A DNA stretch of 64,000 nucleotides. It comes from Jiangella alba (GTDB lineage Bacteria > Actinomycetota > Actinomycetes > Jiangellales > Jiangellaceae). The stretch spans positions 62,001 through 126,000 of the forward strand of contig NZ_FNUC01000003.1 in assembly GCF_900106035.1 (NCBI RefSeq), written 5' to 3'. The translations under genes were made by a program, and so were the position numbers. The notes beneath the pieces are model-generated. The model saw only the letters and a program-made list of their open reading frames with translations. It made no database searches and was not told where the DNA came from. Of this stretch, positions 28,287 to 38,455 are shown one piece after another (position 1 is the stretch's first letter; every line of letters begins with the position of its first letter).

Positions 28287-28805
28287 CTACGTCGTCTGCT
28301 CCTGCACCCGGTGCGCCGGGAACACCCAGGTGCGGTACGACCAGAACCGGAACAGCGTGCCGAGCAGCAGCCCGACCACGTTGGCGGCGATGTTGTCGGC
28401 CAGCGGGCCGGACAGCCCCAGCACGTACCGCGAGAAGCCGAGGCAGGCCAGCGCGATGCCCAGCCCGATGCCGTTGAGCACGAAGAACAGGGTGTACTCG
28501 CGGGCCAGCCCGGTGCGGGCGCGGTGCCGGAACGTCCACAGCCGGTTGCCGGTGTACGTGACGGACGTGGCGCCGACGACGGCGATGGTCTTGGCCCAGA
28601 GCGGGGAGTCGTGCAGCGGGCCGATGCCGTCGTCGCCCCAGAAGAGCAGCGCGTTGAAGATCGCGAGGTCGACGAGGAAGCCGATGCCGCCGACGGTGGC
28701 GAACTTGGCCGCTTCGCGGACGAGGTGGTGAAGGCCGTACCACAGTCGCGACACCGCGCCCGGCAATCGCGGGGCGCGGCGCTTCGGCGGCACGGTATCG
28801 AGCAC
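28287..28805 (-). CDS. GtrA family membrane protein
   Basis: 172 residues with four transmembrane helices. It begins REAAKFATVGGIGFLVDLAI after a basic head and contains YTGNRLWTFRHR and FRFWSYRTWVFP, the typical GtrA lines. GtrA-like proteins are thought to help move lipid-linked sugars across the membrane. Start is a GTG at 28805; one at 28793 is possible. It converges with the HMG-CoA lyase gene and is divergent from purK. Confidence 0.85.
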   Translation of the reverse strand: MLDTVPPKRRAPRLPGAVSRLWYGLHHLVREAAKFATVGGIGFLVDLAIFNALLFWGDDGIGPLHDSPLWAKTIAVVGATSVTYTGNRLWTFRHRARTGLAREYTLFFVLNGIGLGIALACLGFSRYVLGLSGPLADNIAANVVGLLLGTLFRFWSYRTWVFPAHRVQEQTT

Positions 28806-28869
28806 GCTGCCCAGAGTAAGGCAAAACGCGTAAGGCACAACATCGCCCGGATCGGACGGATCGGTGCCG

Positions 28870-28875
28870 TACGCT
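28870..28875 (+). promoter_or_regulatory. Leaderless -10 element for purK
   Basis: TACGCT ends 8 nt before the GTG at 28884; no ribosome-binding site lies in the gap. Confidence 0.45.
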
Positions 28876-28883
28876 CGTGGCCC

Positions 28884-30029
28884 GTGGGTGATGATGCGAC
28901 GTGGCCCGTGGTGGGCATGGTCGGCGGGGGACAACTGGCCCGGATGACCCAGCCGGCGGCGGTGGCCCTGGGCGTACGCCTGAAGGTGCTGGCAGCGGCG
29001 CCGGACGAGTCGGCGGCGCAGGTGGTGAACGACCCCGTCATCGGCGACGAGAAGGCGCTGGCCGACCTCCGCGCGTTCGCCGCCGGATGCGACGTCCTGA
29101 CGTTCGACCACGAGCACGTGCCGCCCGCGTGGCTGGAGGCGCTGGAGGCCGACGGCGTGCTGGTGCGGCCCGGGTCGGCGGCGCTGCTGCACGCCCAGGA
29201 CAAGGGCGTCATGCGGTCGCGGCTGACGGCGCTGGGCGTGCCGTGCCCGCGCTGGTCGATCGTGGCCGGCCCGGACGAGGTGGCGGCCTTCGGCACCGAC
29301 GTCGTGCTGAAGACGACGCGCGGCGGGTACGACGGCAAGGGCGTCTGGCTGGTCTCGGCCGACACCCCCGCCGAGGTCGTCGAGGAGCCGTTCAAGGCCG
29401 GCGTCCCGGTGCTGGCCGAGGAACGCGTCGACTTCCGGCGCGAGTTGTCCGCCGTCGTCGCCCGCTCGCCGCACGGCCAGGCCGTCGCGTACCCCGTCGT
29501 CGAGTCGGTGCAGCGCGACGGCATCTGCGTCGAGGTGGTCGCGCCGGCGCCGGGGCTGTCGCCCGACCTCGCGAGCGAGGCGCAGGGGCTGGCGCTGACG
29601 GTGGCCGCCGCCCTGGACGTCGTGGGGGTGCTGGCGGTCGAGCTGTTCGAGACGACGGACGGCCGGCTGCTGGTCAACGAGTTGGCGATGCGGCCGCACA
29701 ACTCCGGGCACTGGTCCATCGACGGCGCCGTGACCAGCCAGTTCGAGAACCACCTGCGCGCCGTCCTGGACCTCCCGCTCGGCTCGCCGGTCGCGCGGGC
29801 GCCGTACGCCGTCATGGTCAACCTGCTCGGCGGCGACCTCCCCGAGGTGTACTCGACCTACCGCCACATCATGGCGCGCGACCCGGAACTGAAGGTGCAC
29901 TGGTACGGCAAGGGCGTGCGGCCGGGCCGGAAGGTCGGCCACGTGACGGCGTACGGCGCCGACCTCGAATCGCTGCGGGAACGGGCCTGGCACGCCGCCG
30001 ACTACATCCGAGGGGACATCGATGAGTGA
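28884..30029 (+). CDS. purK: 5-(carboxyamino)imidazole ribonucleotide synthase
   Basis: 381 residues of the ATP-grasp fold. It converts AIR, ATP and bicarbonate to N5-CAIR in purine synthesis. The N-terminal [18 protein letters not shown], the ATP-binding [13 protein letters not shown] and the C-terminal [18 protein letters not shown] are characteristic. Start is a GTG giving [17 protein letters not shown]. It overlaps purE by 8 bp. Confidence 0.95.
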   Translation: MGDDATWPVVGMVGGGQLARMTQPAAVALGVRLKVLAAAPDESAAQVVNDPVIGDEKALADLRAFAAGCDVLTFDHEHVPPAWLEALEADGVLVRPGSAALLHAQDKGVMRSRLTALGVPCPRWSIVAGPDEVAAFGTDVVLKTTRGGYDGKGVWLVSADTPAEVVEEPFKAGVPVLAEERVDFRRELSAVVARSPHGQAVAYPVVESVQRDGICVEVVAPAPGLSPDLASEAQGLALTVAAALDVVGVLAVELFETTDGRLLVNELAMRPHNSGHWSIDGAVTSQFENHLRAVLDLPLGSPVARAPYAVMVNLLGGDLPEVYSTYRHIMARDPELKVHWYGKGVRPGRKVGHVTAYGADLESLRERAWHAADYIRGDIDE

Positions 30030-30552
30030 CCTGGTGACGGCACGAGGGTCCGGCGCGCCGCTGGTCGGCATCGTCATGGGCTCCGACTCGGACTGGCCGG
30101 TGATGTCCGCCGCCGCCGAGGTGCTGGACGAGCTGGCCGTGCCGCACGAGGTCGGCGTGGTGTCGGCGCACCGCATGCCGCAGGCGATGCTGGCCTACGG
30201 CGCGGACGCGGCCGGACGGGGCCTGCGGGTGCTGATCGCCGGCGCCGGCGGTGCCGCTCACCTGCCCGGCATGCTCGCGTCGGTGACGTCACTGCCCGTC
30301 GTCGGGGTGCCGGTGCCGCTGAAGTACCTGGACGGCATGGACTCCCTGCTGTCGATCGTCCAGATGCCGGCCGGCGTGCCGGTGGCGACGGTCTCGGTGG
30401 GCGGCGCCCGCAACGCCGGCCTGCTGGCCGCCCGCATCCTGGGCGCGTCGGACGACGCCCTGCGCGCCCGCCTGGACGACTTCCGCTCGTCCCTCGAAGC
30501 CTCGGCGACCGCGAAGGGCGCGGCCCTGCGCGCCCGGCTCTCGTCCAGCTGA
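30022..30552 (+). CDS. purE: N5-carboxyaminoimidazole ribonucleotide mutase
   Basis: 176 residues, class I PurE, which moves the carboxyl group of N5-CAIR to give CAIR. Motifs are [21 protein letters not shown] with the catalytic His, and [11 protein letters not shown]. It starts inside the end of purK, so the two consecutive enzymes are made together. Confidence 0.95.
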   Translation: MSDLVTARGSGAPLVGIVMGSDSDWPVMSAAAEVLDELAVPHEVGVVSAHRMPQAMLAYGADAAGRGLRVLIAGAGGAAHLPGMLASVTSLPVVGVPVPLKYLDGMDSLLSIVQMPAGVPVATVSVGGARNAGLLAARILGASDDALRARLDDFRSSLEASATAKGAALRARLSSS

Positions 30553-30599
30553 CGGCAGCTGGCAGCGGGGACAGCCGGTCGTCCACAGGGCCGGGGACT

Positions 30600-31624
30600 G
30601 TGGTCTCGTCGTCCACAGATCGTGGTTCGGGCCTACCACCGGCTCGTGCCGGTGTCGGTGAGAGCAGGCTGCGCCGGCTCGTCGCCGCCGGTCTGCTGGT
30701 TCGGCTCATGCCCGGCTGCTACGCGTCGGCGGCCGTCGTCGCCGCCGCGTCGCCATGGGCGGCACATCGGCTCGTGTCCCGCGCGTTCGCGCTCTACAGC
30801 GGTGGTTCGACCTGCCTCACCGGCTGGTCGGCGGTCGCGACCTGGCAACTGCCGACGGTCGGCCCGGCACCGTCGCGGGTCAGCGCGATCCGGCCGGATG
30901 GCACCGGCCACAAGGTCCAGCAGGGCGTGTACGGCGACATCAGGGTCGTCTCGGTACCGCCTGACCAGGTACGACGAGCCCAGGTCTTGGCCTGATGTCC
31001 CCCGGCTGGGCCGTCGCCGATGCCGCCCGATCCGGGCCGATCGCGCCCGCACTCGTCGCCGCGGACGCGGCGGTGGCGGCCGGCCACGACCTGCGTTCCG
31101 TGGCCTCGGCGATGACCGGTTGGCCAGGGGTCAGCCGGGCGAGATGGGTGGCCGAGTACGCCGACCCGATGGCCGAGTCGCCGCTGGAGACGCTCGGGCG
31201 GTTCGCGTGTCTGCAGTTCGACCTGCCGCTGCCGGTGTGCAACGCGTGGGTCGGCGCCGACGGGCCCGAGTACCGGGTCGACGGGCTGTGGCCCTATCAC
31301 CGGGCGGTGTTCGAGGCCGACGGCGCGCTGAAGTACGACAACCGCCCGGACGCGTCCCGGATCGTCGCGCGGCAGGGTGAGCGGGAGTGGCGTCTGCGGC
31401 GCCTCGGCCTCGACGTCGTCCGGTTCGGGTGGGACCACGCCTGGCGGAATCGGGCCGAGTTGGCGGGGCGGTTCACCGCCCTGCTCCGCGACAACACGGG
31501 GCACGAGCGGCCGGTTCGCTGGTGGAAGCACATGCCGGGCGTCGGCGCGGTGGAACCCGAGCCCGCCGACTGGCCGTCGCCAGGGCGGTCGGGCATCGTG
31601 CTGCCGGCCGGTTGGGACCGGTGA
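30600..31624 (+). pseudogene. Frameshifted AbiEi-like/DUF559 protein gene
   Basis: Two ORFs in different frames read as one protein of about 340 residues. The first (30600-30995) has the N-terminal AbiEi-type winged helix (LRRLVAAGLLVRLMPGCYA) and stops at a TGA. The second frame carries on through TTSPGLGLMSPGWAVADAARSG, which is the sequence expected next in this family, to a DUF559-type C-terminal domain (FEADGALKYDNRP, a VSR-like nuclease fold). The break lies between about 30965 and 30983. A single-base indel or a sequencing error would explain it; the overlap TGATG at 30993-30997 could permit restart. An intact paralogue is at 54796-55785. Confidence 0.7.
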
Positions 31625-31634
31625 CGCCCGGAAA

Positions 31635-31710
31635 CCGGCGGACGTTCCGGAAACCGGCGCTTACCGGCCCGGACGGGGCACCAAGCGCCGGTTCGCGAGG
31701 CGTCCGCCGG
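31635..31710. repeat. Nested inverted repeats in the gap after the DUF559 pseudogene
   Basis: Outer arms CCGGCGGACG (31635-31644) and CGTCCGCCGG (31701-31710) enclose inner arms AACCGGCGCTT (31652-31662) and AAGCGCCGGTT (31683-31693). This could be a terminator or a structured RNA. The rest of the 326-bp gap (31625-31950) shows no convincing ORF. Confidence 0.55.
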
Positions 31711-31950
31711 ATTGCGGGGTGTGGGGGCCGCGCGGAAATTCGGTTGCGCCGACGGGCACCGACCGGGTTGGCTGGGAGCACTGATGTCCGGGTCGGCTGC
31801 GACCCGGCGAGGCGAAGGGAGGCGTGTCCGATGGCTGCCCACTCGAGGCGGCGCGCTGTCGCCTGCGCGCCAGATGGCCCTCACTTCGCCGTTCCCACCG
31901 CCTGACCCGAACGAACGCGGTGGGGACCTCCTCGTCAGGAGACCACCGCA

Positions 31951-32898
31951 GTGCCGAACGACGATCAGTTCCAGCCCATGCGCTCCCGCGGCCGCGCCCG
32001 CACCCGTGAGGACCGCGCCGAGACCGCCGGCCGCAGCCTCGACACCACCTTCGCCGACTACGCCGCGAAGTACGGGCTCACCCCGCCCGGCGAAGAGGCG
32101 GTCACCGACGACCCGCCGTACGGGGACCGGTGGACCACGTGGGACGACTCCACGGCGGGCCAGCGCGGCCCGCGGCCGTACCCGGACTGGGTCGTCACCG
32201 AGCTCGGCGCCGTCGACACCGAGCTGGGCATCCTGAAGACCGGCAAGGAGGCCGACGTCTTCCTGGTGGAGCGCTCGGTCCCCGGCACGCGACGAGCCAC
32301 GGTGATGGCGGCCAAGCGCTACCGCGACCCGAAGCACCGCATGTTCCACCGCGACGACGGCTACCGCGAGGGCCGCCGCGACCGCGAGTCCCGCGTCAAC
32401 CGCGCCATGGCCAAGGGCAGCGCGTTCGGCCGCGAGGCCGTCGCCGGGCAGTGGGCGCACGCCGAGTTCGCGGCGCTCACGGCGCTGTGGGCGGCCGGCG
32501 TCGCCGTCCCGTACCCGGTGCAGATCGTCGGTACCGAGCTGCTGATGCAGTTCATCGGCGACGACGGCGGGAGCGCGGCCCCGCGGCTGGCCCAGCTGCG
32601 GCCCGACCCCGACGAACTGCGCGACCTCTGGGACCAGCTGGCGCACAACCTGTCGCTGCTGGCGCTGGCCGGCTACGCGCACGGCGACCTGTCCGCGTAC
32701 AACCTGCTGGTGCACGACGGCCGGCTGGTGGTCATCGACGTGCCGCAGATCGTGGACGTCGTCGGCAACCCGCGCGGCCGCGAGTTCCTCGACCGCGACG
32801 TCCGCAACGTCGGCGGCTGGTTCACCGCCCGCGGCCTCGACCCCGGGCACGTCGACGCGCTCAGCGAGGCGCTGGCGAGGGACGCCCGGCTCGCGTGA
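31951..32898 (+). CDS. RIO-type serine kinase
   Basis: 315 residues. The first ~85 are a polar, probably flexible head. The kinase core begins GILKTGKEADVFLVE and contains AAKRYRDP (the lysine that binds ATP), the catalytic loop YAHGDLSAYNLLV and the metal-binding Asp in LVVIDVPQIVD, all RIO1-like features. Bacterial RIO kinases are poorly characterised. Start is a GTG with AGGAG 9 nt upstream. A family A palindrome follows its stop. Confidence 0.88.
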   Translation: MPNDDQFQPMRSRGRARTREDRAETAGRSLDTTFADYAAKYGLTPPGEEAVTDDPPYGDRWTTWDDSTAGQRGPRPYPDWVVTELGAVDTELGILKTGKEADVFLVERSVPGTRRATVMAAKRYRDPKHRMFHRDDGYREGRRDRESRVNRAMAKGSAFGREAVAGQWAHAEFAALTALWAAGVAVPYPVQIVGTELLMQFIGDDGGSAAPRLAQLRPDPDELRDLWDQLAHNLSLLALAGYAHGDLSAYNLLVHDGRLVVIDVPQIVDVVGNPRGREFLDRDVRNVGGWFTARGLDPGHVDALSEALARDARLA

Positions 32899-32900
32899 CC

Positions 32901-32956
32901 CGCTTTGCAATGAGCACCGATGCGCACCGGTGCTCATAGGTGCTCATTGCAAAGCG
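32901..32956. repeat. Intergenic palindromic repeat, family A copy 2
   Basis: Perfect 18-bp arms, CGCTTTGCAATGAGCACC (32901-32918) and its reverse complement (32939-32956). It shares the 16-bp core of the repeat at 5981-6020, but the loop carries an extra GGTGCTCAT, as if part of the right arm had been duplicated. It lies between convergent genes. Confidence 0.8.
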
Positions 32957-33010
32957 GCGCGGCGGGCCCCGCTGGAGCCCGCCGCGCCGGTACTGCTCAG
33001 ATCGGACCCG

Positions 33011-36000
33011 TCAGCGGCCGTCGCTGACGATGCCGACGGTGGCCGAGGCCGGGTCGCCGGCCGCGTAGCCGGCGCCGTCCTCGATCGTGACGGTCACGGA
33101 ACGGTCGCGCGGGCTCGGCCCGCGCCGGTTGATCACCCCGACGGTCTCGACCACGGTGGTCTCGCCGGGTGCGAAGGTGACGGTGCCGTCGAGCGGCTCG
33201 TAGTCGCGGCCCGGCCTGGTGTACCGGTTGTTCGCGACCGAGTACGACACGGTCAGCTCACCCGACACCGACCCGGCCGGACGGGTGAAGGTGAACGCGC
33301 CGTCCGTCGCCGGCTCGACCGCGTCGGCCGTCGCCGCGACCGTGACGACCGGCAGCGACACCGTCACGCTGTCGGAGACGGTGACCTCCTGCGCGCCCGG
33401 GTTGTCGGTGACGTGCACCGCCGAGTTCGTCAGCACCGTGCCGTCCGCGACGTCGCCGTCGACCGTGACGTCGTAGGTGATGACGACCGGGTCGAGGTCC
33501 GGCCCGGCGTAGGAGGCGCAGACGACGGTGCCGTTCGTGATGACGCCGGCCGCGCTGCCCGCGTTGACCAGCGCCGTCGCCGACGTGCCGGCGGCGTTCT
33601 CGGTGCCGATGGTGATCGGCCCGGCCAGCGGCCCGGTGACGTTGTCGTAGGCGAACACCAGGTCGTTGCTGCCGGTTAAGAGGAACGCCTCCATGTCGTA
33701 GGTGCCCTGCGCCCCGGTCGGGTCGCCGGCCAGCCGCAGATCGTCGTACTCGACGACGGCGAGGTCGGCGCCGGCCGTCGCGACCGAGACGCCGGAGTTG
33801 GCGGCCTGGTCGTACACGATCTCCATGTCCTGCCAGAGCATCGCGGCCACGTTGTTCGGCCGGTCCGCCGACGGCAGGGTCTGCGGGGTGCCCGGCTGCC
33901 CGCCGCCGTTGTTCGGGAAGTCGTAGATCAGGAACCCGTCGTCCGACATCCCGACGCCGGCGTACGGACGGTCGTAGAAGCCGAACGTCCGGGAGCCGAG
34001 TGCGTTGATGATGATGCCGTCGCCCTCGAGACCCGCCTGCGTCAGGATGCCGAACTCCTGCAGGTCGGTGTACGACGCGTCACCGGAGAAGGGGTTGACG
34101 CACTGGGGGTCGGTGGCGCTGGTGGTGATCGTGTACGACCCCTCGGCGCCGACCGCGGTCGGCAGCGTCCCCGACCAGGTCAGCACGCCGTCCTCGACGG
34201 TGGCGCCCTCGGTCGCCGACCCCTCGACGTACGTCGTGCCCTCGGGCAGGGCGTCGGTGATGGTGTAGGCGAGGTCCTCCGGCGTGACGTTCGGCGCGAC
34301 CGTCAGCGTGTACCTGACGGTGTCGCCCGGCGCGGCGGTGTCGACGGACGCCGTCTTGGTGACGTCGTCGGCGTGCCGGGTGACGGTGACCGGGATGACG
34401 CCGATGTCGCCCGGCGAGTCCGGCGACGAGCCCAGCGCGACCGCGCCGAACCAGGTCTCGCCCGCGTCGAGGTCGTCCTCGTCGTAGAAGGCGCGGATGG
34501 TGAACGGCTCGCCCTGCGGCTGCGACGCCGGGCCCTCGACCGTCAGGTTGCCCTCGCCGGCGGTGACGACGGCGGTGCCGAGCGTGACGGTGTCGGTGCC
34601 GCCCGGCGTCGACGCGTCCCAGTTCTGCACCAGGATCCACCACGTGCCCGCCTCCGGGCTGCCGACGTCGCAGGACTCGGCGGCGGTGGCCGTCGCGCTG
34701 GTGCACACCATGGTGGCCGCGCTCGGGGTGTCGCCGGTGCCGACGAACAGGTCGAGGTCCGGCGCGGTGGAGTCGGACAGCTGGGCGACCAGCCGCGCGG
34801 TGTCCGCCGGCACGTCCACCAGGATCGTCTGCGTGCCGTTGCCGTCGTACGGGTCGGTGTTGGTGCTGTCCTCGACGATCGACAGCTGCTGCTCCTCGAC
34901 CGGGACCAGCCCGCCGACCGTCGCGGTGAAGTCCTCGATCTCGATCGACTCGATCGGCGCGGACTCCTGCGAGCCGGCGTCGCGGCGGGTGTCGATGTCG
35001 ATGCCCTCGGGGAGGACGCCGTTCGACGGCAGCGCGGCGACCGGCAGGTGCGCGACCGGCGCGGCCGAGCCCTCCGCCGGCGTCAGGACGACCGTGGCGA
35101 ACTGGTAGGCGTCGGTCGGCGCGCCGGTGACGTCCGCCGTGATCGTCAACTCGATGTCCTGGCCCTCGGCGATGGTGAACGTCGACGGCTCGACCGTCAC
35201 CGCGATGCCGTCGGTGATCCCGTCGGTGCTGACGGTCCAGGTGCCGGCGCCGGTGGAGGTGCCGGTGACGGTGCGGGTCCACGTGCAGGTCTGCAGGCAC
35301 TGCCGGTCGGTCATGCTGGCGGTGTTGAGCGCCTTGACGTCGCCGCCCTCGGCCGGGTCGGCCGCGGCGTACTCGGCGGGCGTGACGTCGAGGACCAGGC
35401 CGGCCATCGCGGCGACGTTGAGGTCGACCCGGCCGGAGCCCATGTCGAACCAGTCGGCGGGGGTGCCGTCGTTGTCGGTGACCTCGGTGACGGACGTCGA
35501 CATCAGTGCGGACTGCGCCTCGGCCGGCGACCAGTCGTCCCCGTGCAGCGCCTTGAGCAGCGCGTACGAGCCGGCGACGTGCGGGCTGGCCATCGACGTG
35601 CCGGAGATGAAGCCCCACGACACGTCGTTGCCGACGCCGTTGGCGGCCAGCACGTCGACGCCGGGGGCGCTGACGGCCGGCGAGATCAGCTCGACGGCGC
35701 GGTTCGGGCCGCGGCTGGAGAACGACGCCATGATGTCGCCGAGGTCGTCCGAGATGACCTCGAGGCCGCCGGACAGCGACGCCTTCTCGCCGGTGACCGA
35801 CGCCATCCACGCCTTCAGCGCGACGCCGTCGGCGTAGGTGACGTGCACCGCCGGGATCGCGTGCGGGTCGGCGTTGAGCGACGTGCCGCTGGCCTCGTCG
35901 TTGGCGAGGATGAAGCCCTCGGCGCCGAGCGCGCCGATGATCTGGCCCTTCTCGACCCGGCCGTTCTCGCCGCGGTCGCAGATGACGATCTGGCCGGTGA

Positions 36001-37384
36001 AGTCGGTGCCGGCCGGGAAGTCGCCGGCCAGGCACAGCGGGTTGTCCAGGTCCGCGGCGTCGACCAGCGCGAACGTGCCGCTGGTGGCGGCGCTGAACGC
36101 CTGGCCGCGGATCGCCGGCAGGGTCGCGCCACCGTCGGCGGTGAGGTTCTGCACCTCGGCCTGCCACTGCCGGTTGTGCTGCACGGCGCCGACGGCGGTC
36201 AGCCACGGCACGTCGCCGGGGGAGCCGGTGGTGGCCGCGCCCGGGCCCTCGTTGCCGGCCGAGCTGGCGACGTAGACGCCGGCGGCGCGGGCGTTGAGGA
36301 ACGCGACGGAGTCGGTGTCGCTCCACGGATCCGGCGAGGCCGACGGGCTGCCGATGGAGTAGTTGATGACGTCGACGCCGTCGGCGATGGCCTGGTTGAT
36401 GCTGGCCAGCGTCGCCGATCCGGGGCAGCCGGTGGCGTTGCAGGCGTCGTAGGCGATGACGTTCGCGTGCGGCGCCACGCCCTTGATGGTGCGGGTGGCG
36501 CTGAACTCGTGCTCGGTGCCCTCCGCGCTGAACGTGGTGGCCGTGACCTGGTTGCCGGCCGACGTGCTGGCGGTGTGGCTGCCGTGGCCGTCGTTGTCGT
36601 ACGGGTTGGTGCCGTCGACGCTGGTGAAGTCCCAGGCGCCGATCAGCTTGTCGTTGCAGCCCCAGTCCGGGATGTGCGCCGGGTTCGCCGGGTCGCAGAC
36701 GCCGACGTACGTGCCGGCGCCGAGCGGGTTCGTGTGGTCGTAGCCGTCGCCGCCCTCGGCGACCGGCACGACGTCGGCGAACGACGGGTTGGCCGGGTTG
36801 ATGCCGGTGTCGATGACGCCGACGACGACGCCCTCGCCCTTCGTGCCGGTGTCGTCGGCGGCCGGGGTGCCCGAGCCGTCCCAGAGCGCCGGCGCGCCGA
36901 TCCACTCCGGGCCGACGTCGGTGTGCAGCTCCCGCTCGACGTCGACGGTGACCGACGTGACGCCGGGCAGCTCCGCGACCGCCAGCGCCTCGTCCTTCGT
37001 CAGCTCGACCGCGATGCCGTTGAGCGCGTAGGTGTAGGTGAAAGCGACCTCGGGCGCGCGGCCGATCTCGTCGTCGATGCGGGTGACGAGCTCGGCCTGC
37101 GCCTCCTCCAGGTGCCCGGCGTAGGCCTGGGCGGCCCGGCTGCCGATGTCGCCGCCCTCCTGGGCGGGGACGGCCGGCTGGTCGAGCTGCACGATGTACA
37201 GCTCGGGCGCGGCGGCGGTGCCGAGCCGGAGGGCGACCCCCTTCTCCTGCTGCTGCACGGAGACGTCGGTCACCGCCTCCAGCTGGTCGGGCGACGGGGG
37301 TTCCGCGGGGGCGGCTCCGGCGGCCTGGGTGAGTCCCAGGGCGAGAGCCATCACCGTCGGAAGGGTCAAGCTGCGACGCAACAT
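33011..37384 (-). CDS. Large secreted subtilisin-like serine protease (S8) with C-terminal adhesion-type domains
   Basis: 1457 residues. It has a signal peptide (MLRRSLTLPTVMALALGL, cut near AAGA-AP), then an I9-type propeptide at about 60-155. The S8 catalytic domain has triad D192 (GVIDTG), H267 (DGHGSHTAST) and S597 (SGTSMASPHVAG), with a protease-associated domain inserted at about 425-525. The C-terminal half has beta-rich segments, a DUF11-like repeat (VTKTASVDTAAPGDTVRYTL) and a final Calx-beta-like domain. AAGGAG lies 6 nt before the ATG. It is an extracellular protein-degrading enzyme. It is divergent from a TrmB-like regulator across 264 bp. Confidence 0.93.
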   Translation of the reverse strand: MLRRSLTLPTVMALALGLTQAAGAAPAEPPSPDQLEAVTDVSVQQQEKGVALRLGTAAAPELYIVQLDQPAVPAQEGGDIGSRAAQAYAGHLEEAQAELVTRIDDEIGRAPEVAFTYTYALNGIAVELTKDEALAVAELPGVTSVTVDVERELHTDVGPEWIGAPALWDGSGTPAADDTGTKGEGVVVGVIDTGINPANPSFADVVPVAEGGDGYDHTNPLGAGTYVGVCDPANPAHIPDWGCNDKLIGAWDFTSVDGTNPYDNDGHGSHTASTSAGNQVTATTFSAEGTEHEFSATRTIKGVAPHANVIAYDACNATGCPGSATLASINQAIADGVDVINYSIGSPSASPDPWSDTDSVAFLNARAAGVYVASSAGNEGPGAATTGSPGDVPWLTAVGAVQHNRQWQAEVQNLTADGGATLPAIRGQAFSAATSGTFALVDAADLDNPLCLAGDFPAGTDFTGQIVICDRGENGRVEKGQIIGALGAEGFILANDEASGTSLNADPHAIPAVHVTYADGVALKAWMASVTGEKASLSGGLEVISDDLGDIMASFSSRGPNRAVELISPAVSAPGVDVLAANGVGNDVSWGFISGTSMASPHVAGSYALLKALHGDDWSPAEAQSALMSTSVTEVTDNDGTPADWFDMGSGRVDLNVAAMAGLVLDVTPAEYAAADPAEGGDVKALNTASMTDRQCLQTCTWTRTVTGTSTGAGTWTVSTDGITDGIAVTVEPSTFTIAEGQDIELTITADVTGAPTDAYQFATVVLTPAEGSAAPVAHLPVAALPSNGVLPEGIDIDTRRDAGSQESAPIESIEIEDFTATVGGLVPVEEQQLSIVEDSTNTDPYDGNGTQTILVDVPADTARLVAQLSDSTAPDLDLFVGTGDTPSAATMVCTSATATAAESCDVGSPEAGTWWILVQNWDASTPGGTDTVTLGTAVVTAGEGNLTVEGPASQPQGEPFTIRAFYDEDDLDAGETWFGAVALGSSPDSPGDIGVIPVTVTRHADDVTKTASVDTAAPGDTVRYTLTVAPNVTPEDLAYTITDALPEGTTYVEGSATEGATVEDGVLTWSGTLPTAVGAEGSYTITTSATDPQCVNPFSGDASYTDLQEFGILTQAGLEGDGIIINALGSRTFGFYDRPYAGVGMSDDGFLIYDFPNNGGGQPGTPQTLPSADRPNNVAAMLWQDMEIVYDQAANSGVSVATAGADLAVVEYDDLRLAGDPTGAQGTYDMEAFLLTGSNDLVFAYDNVTGPLAGPITIGTENAAGTSATALVNAGSAAGVITNGTVVCASYAGPDLDPVVITYDVTVDGDVADGTVLTNSAVHVTDNPGAQEVTVSDSVTVSLPVVTVAATADAVEPATDGAFTFTRPAGSVSGELTVSYSVANNRYTRPGRDYEPLDGTVTFAPGETTVVETVGVINRRGPSPRDRSVTVTIEDGAGYAAGDPASATVGIVSDGR

Positions 37385-37609
37385 GCGGGCTCCTTCAACG
37401 ACGAACCCGCCGGCCGGTCCGGGGTGTGACGGCGGCGGGTCTGCGGTACGCGCGTACGTGCTGACGGGACGGAGGAGATGCGGTACCGGTGACAACGCGT
37501 TGGCGTCGGCATCACCGGCCTCCTACGGAGCGTGCGTTTCCCGGACGGATGACGTGCGGAGACGCACAGTGTCACAAGGTGTCCGGTAACCGGTGAAACT
37601 AGACGAACT

Positions 37610-37634
37610 CTGTCACCACTGTCAATGGTGACAG
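37610..37634. promoter_or_regulatory. Palindrome before the TrmB-like regulator, probable autoregulatory operator
   Basis: CTGTCACCA (37610-37618) and TGGTGACAG (37626-37634) are perfect 9-bp arms around a 7-nt spacer, 15 bp before the regulator's ATG. Further GTGTCAC half-sites lie upstream in the same gap, so the protease promoter may be controlled as well. Confidence 0.6.
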
Positions 37635-37648
37635 TTAGGGTGAGGCGC

Positions 37649-38455
37649 ATGAACACGTCCGCGACCGTCGCCGGCCTGGTCGACCTCGGGCTGACGAGCT
37701 ACGAGGCGCGGGCCTACGTCGCGCTGGCCGGCCGGCGCGACGCCACCCCGGCCGAGGTCGCGCGCCTGGCGTCCGTCCCGCGGCAGCGCGCCTACGACGT
37801 CCTGGCCACGCTGGCCGAGCGCGGGCTGGTGCAGCAGGTCCCCGGCCAGGCGGTCCGCTACCGCGCGCAGCCGCCCGACCACGTCACCGACCTGCTGCTG
37901 GCGGTGCGGCGACGCGAGCTGGACCGCCTCGCGCAGGCCTCGACGGACGTCGCCGGGCGGCTGCGGTCGCTGTTCCAGCGCGGCCAGGACCACGGCCACC
38001 CGTTCGACTACGTCGAGGTGCTGCGCGACCGCGAGCACGCCGTCGAGCGGGTGCAGCAGCTGTGGGCCGACGCCCGGCACGAGGTGCTGACGTTCGTGCA
38101 CCCGCCCTACCTCGGCGCGTCGACGCCGTCGACCGACGCGGTGCCGGCCGGCATCGTCCAGCGCTCCATCTACGAGACGTCCATCCTGGCCGACCCCGTC
38201 ATGACCGAGCGGGTGCGCACGTGGGCGGCGCTGGGCGAGCAGATCAGGCTCACCACCGAGCTGCCGCTCAAGCTGACCATCGTCGACGGCCGCTCGGTGG
38301 CGTTCAACATGCCCGACTCCGCCGAGGGCGACGGCTCGGTGACGACGCTCGTCGTGCAGCACGAGGCGCTGGCGGCCACGTTGAAGATCGCGTTCGAGAG
38401 CCTGTGGTCGACGGCCCGCACGCTGGACGACGTCGCGGCGGCCCGCTCGTACTAG
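37649..38455 (+). CDS. TrmB-family transcriptional regulator
   Basis: 268 residues from the ATG at 37649, preceded by GGTGAGG. The N-terminal winged helix is clear: LVDLGLTSYEARAYVALAG, then PAEVARLASVPRQRAYDVL. A helix and a C-terminal ligand-type domain follow. It is divergent from the secreted protease and probably controls it and itself. Its TAG overlaps the stop codon of the convergent CoA-binding protein gene. Confidence 0.88.
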   Translation: MNTSATVAGLVDLGLTSYEARAYVALAGRRDATPAEVARLASVPRQRAYDVLATLAERGLVQQVPGQAVRYRAQPPDHVTDLLLAVRRRELDRLAQASTDVAGRLRSLFQRGQDHGHPFDYVEVLRDREHAVERVQQLWADARHEVLTFVHPPYLGASTPSTDAVPAGIVQRSIYETSILADPVMTERVRTWAALGEQIRLTTELPLKLTIVDGRSVAFNMPDSAEGDGSVTTLVVQHEALAATLKIAFESLWSTARTLDDVAAARSY

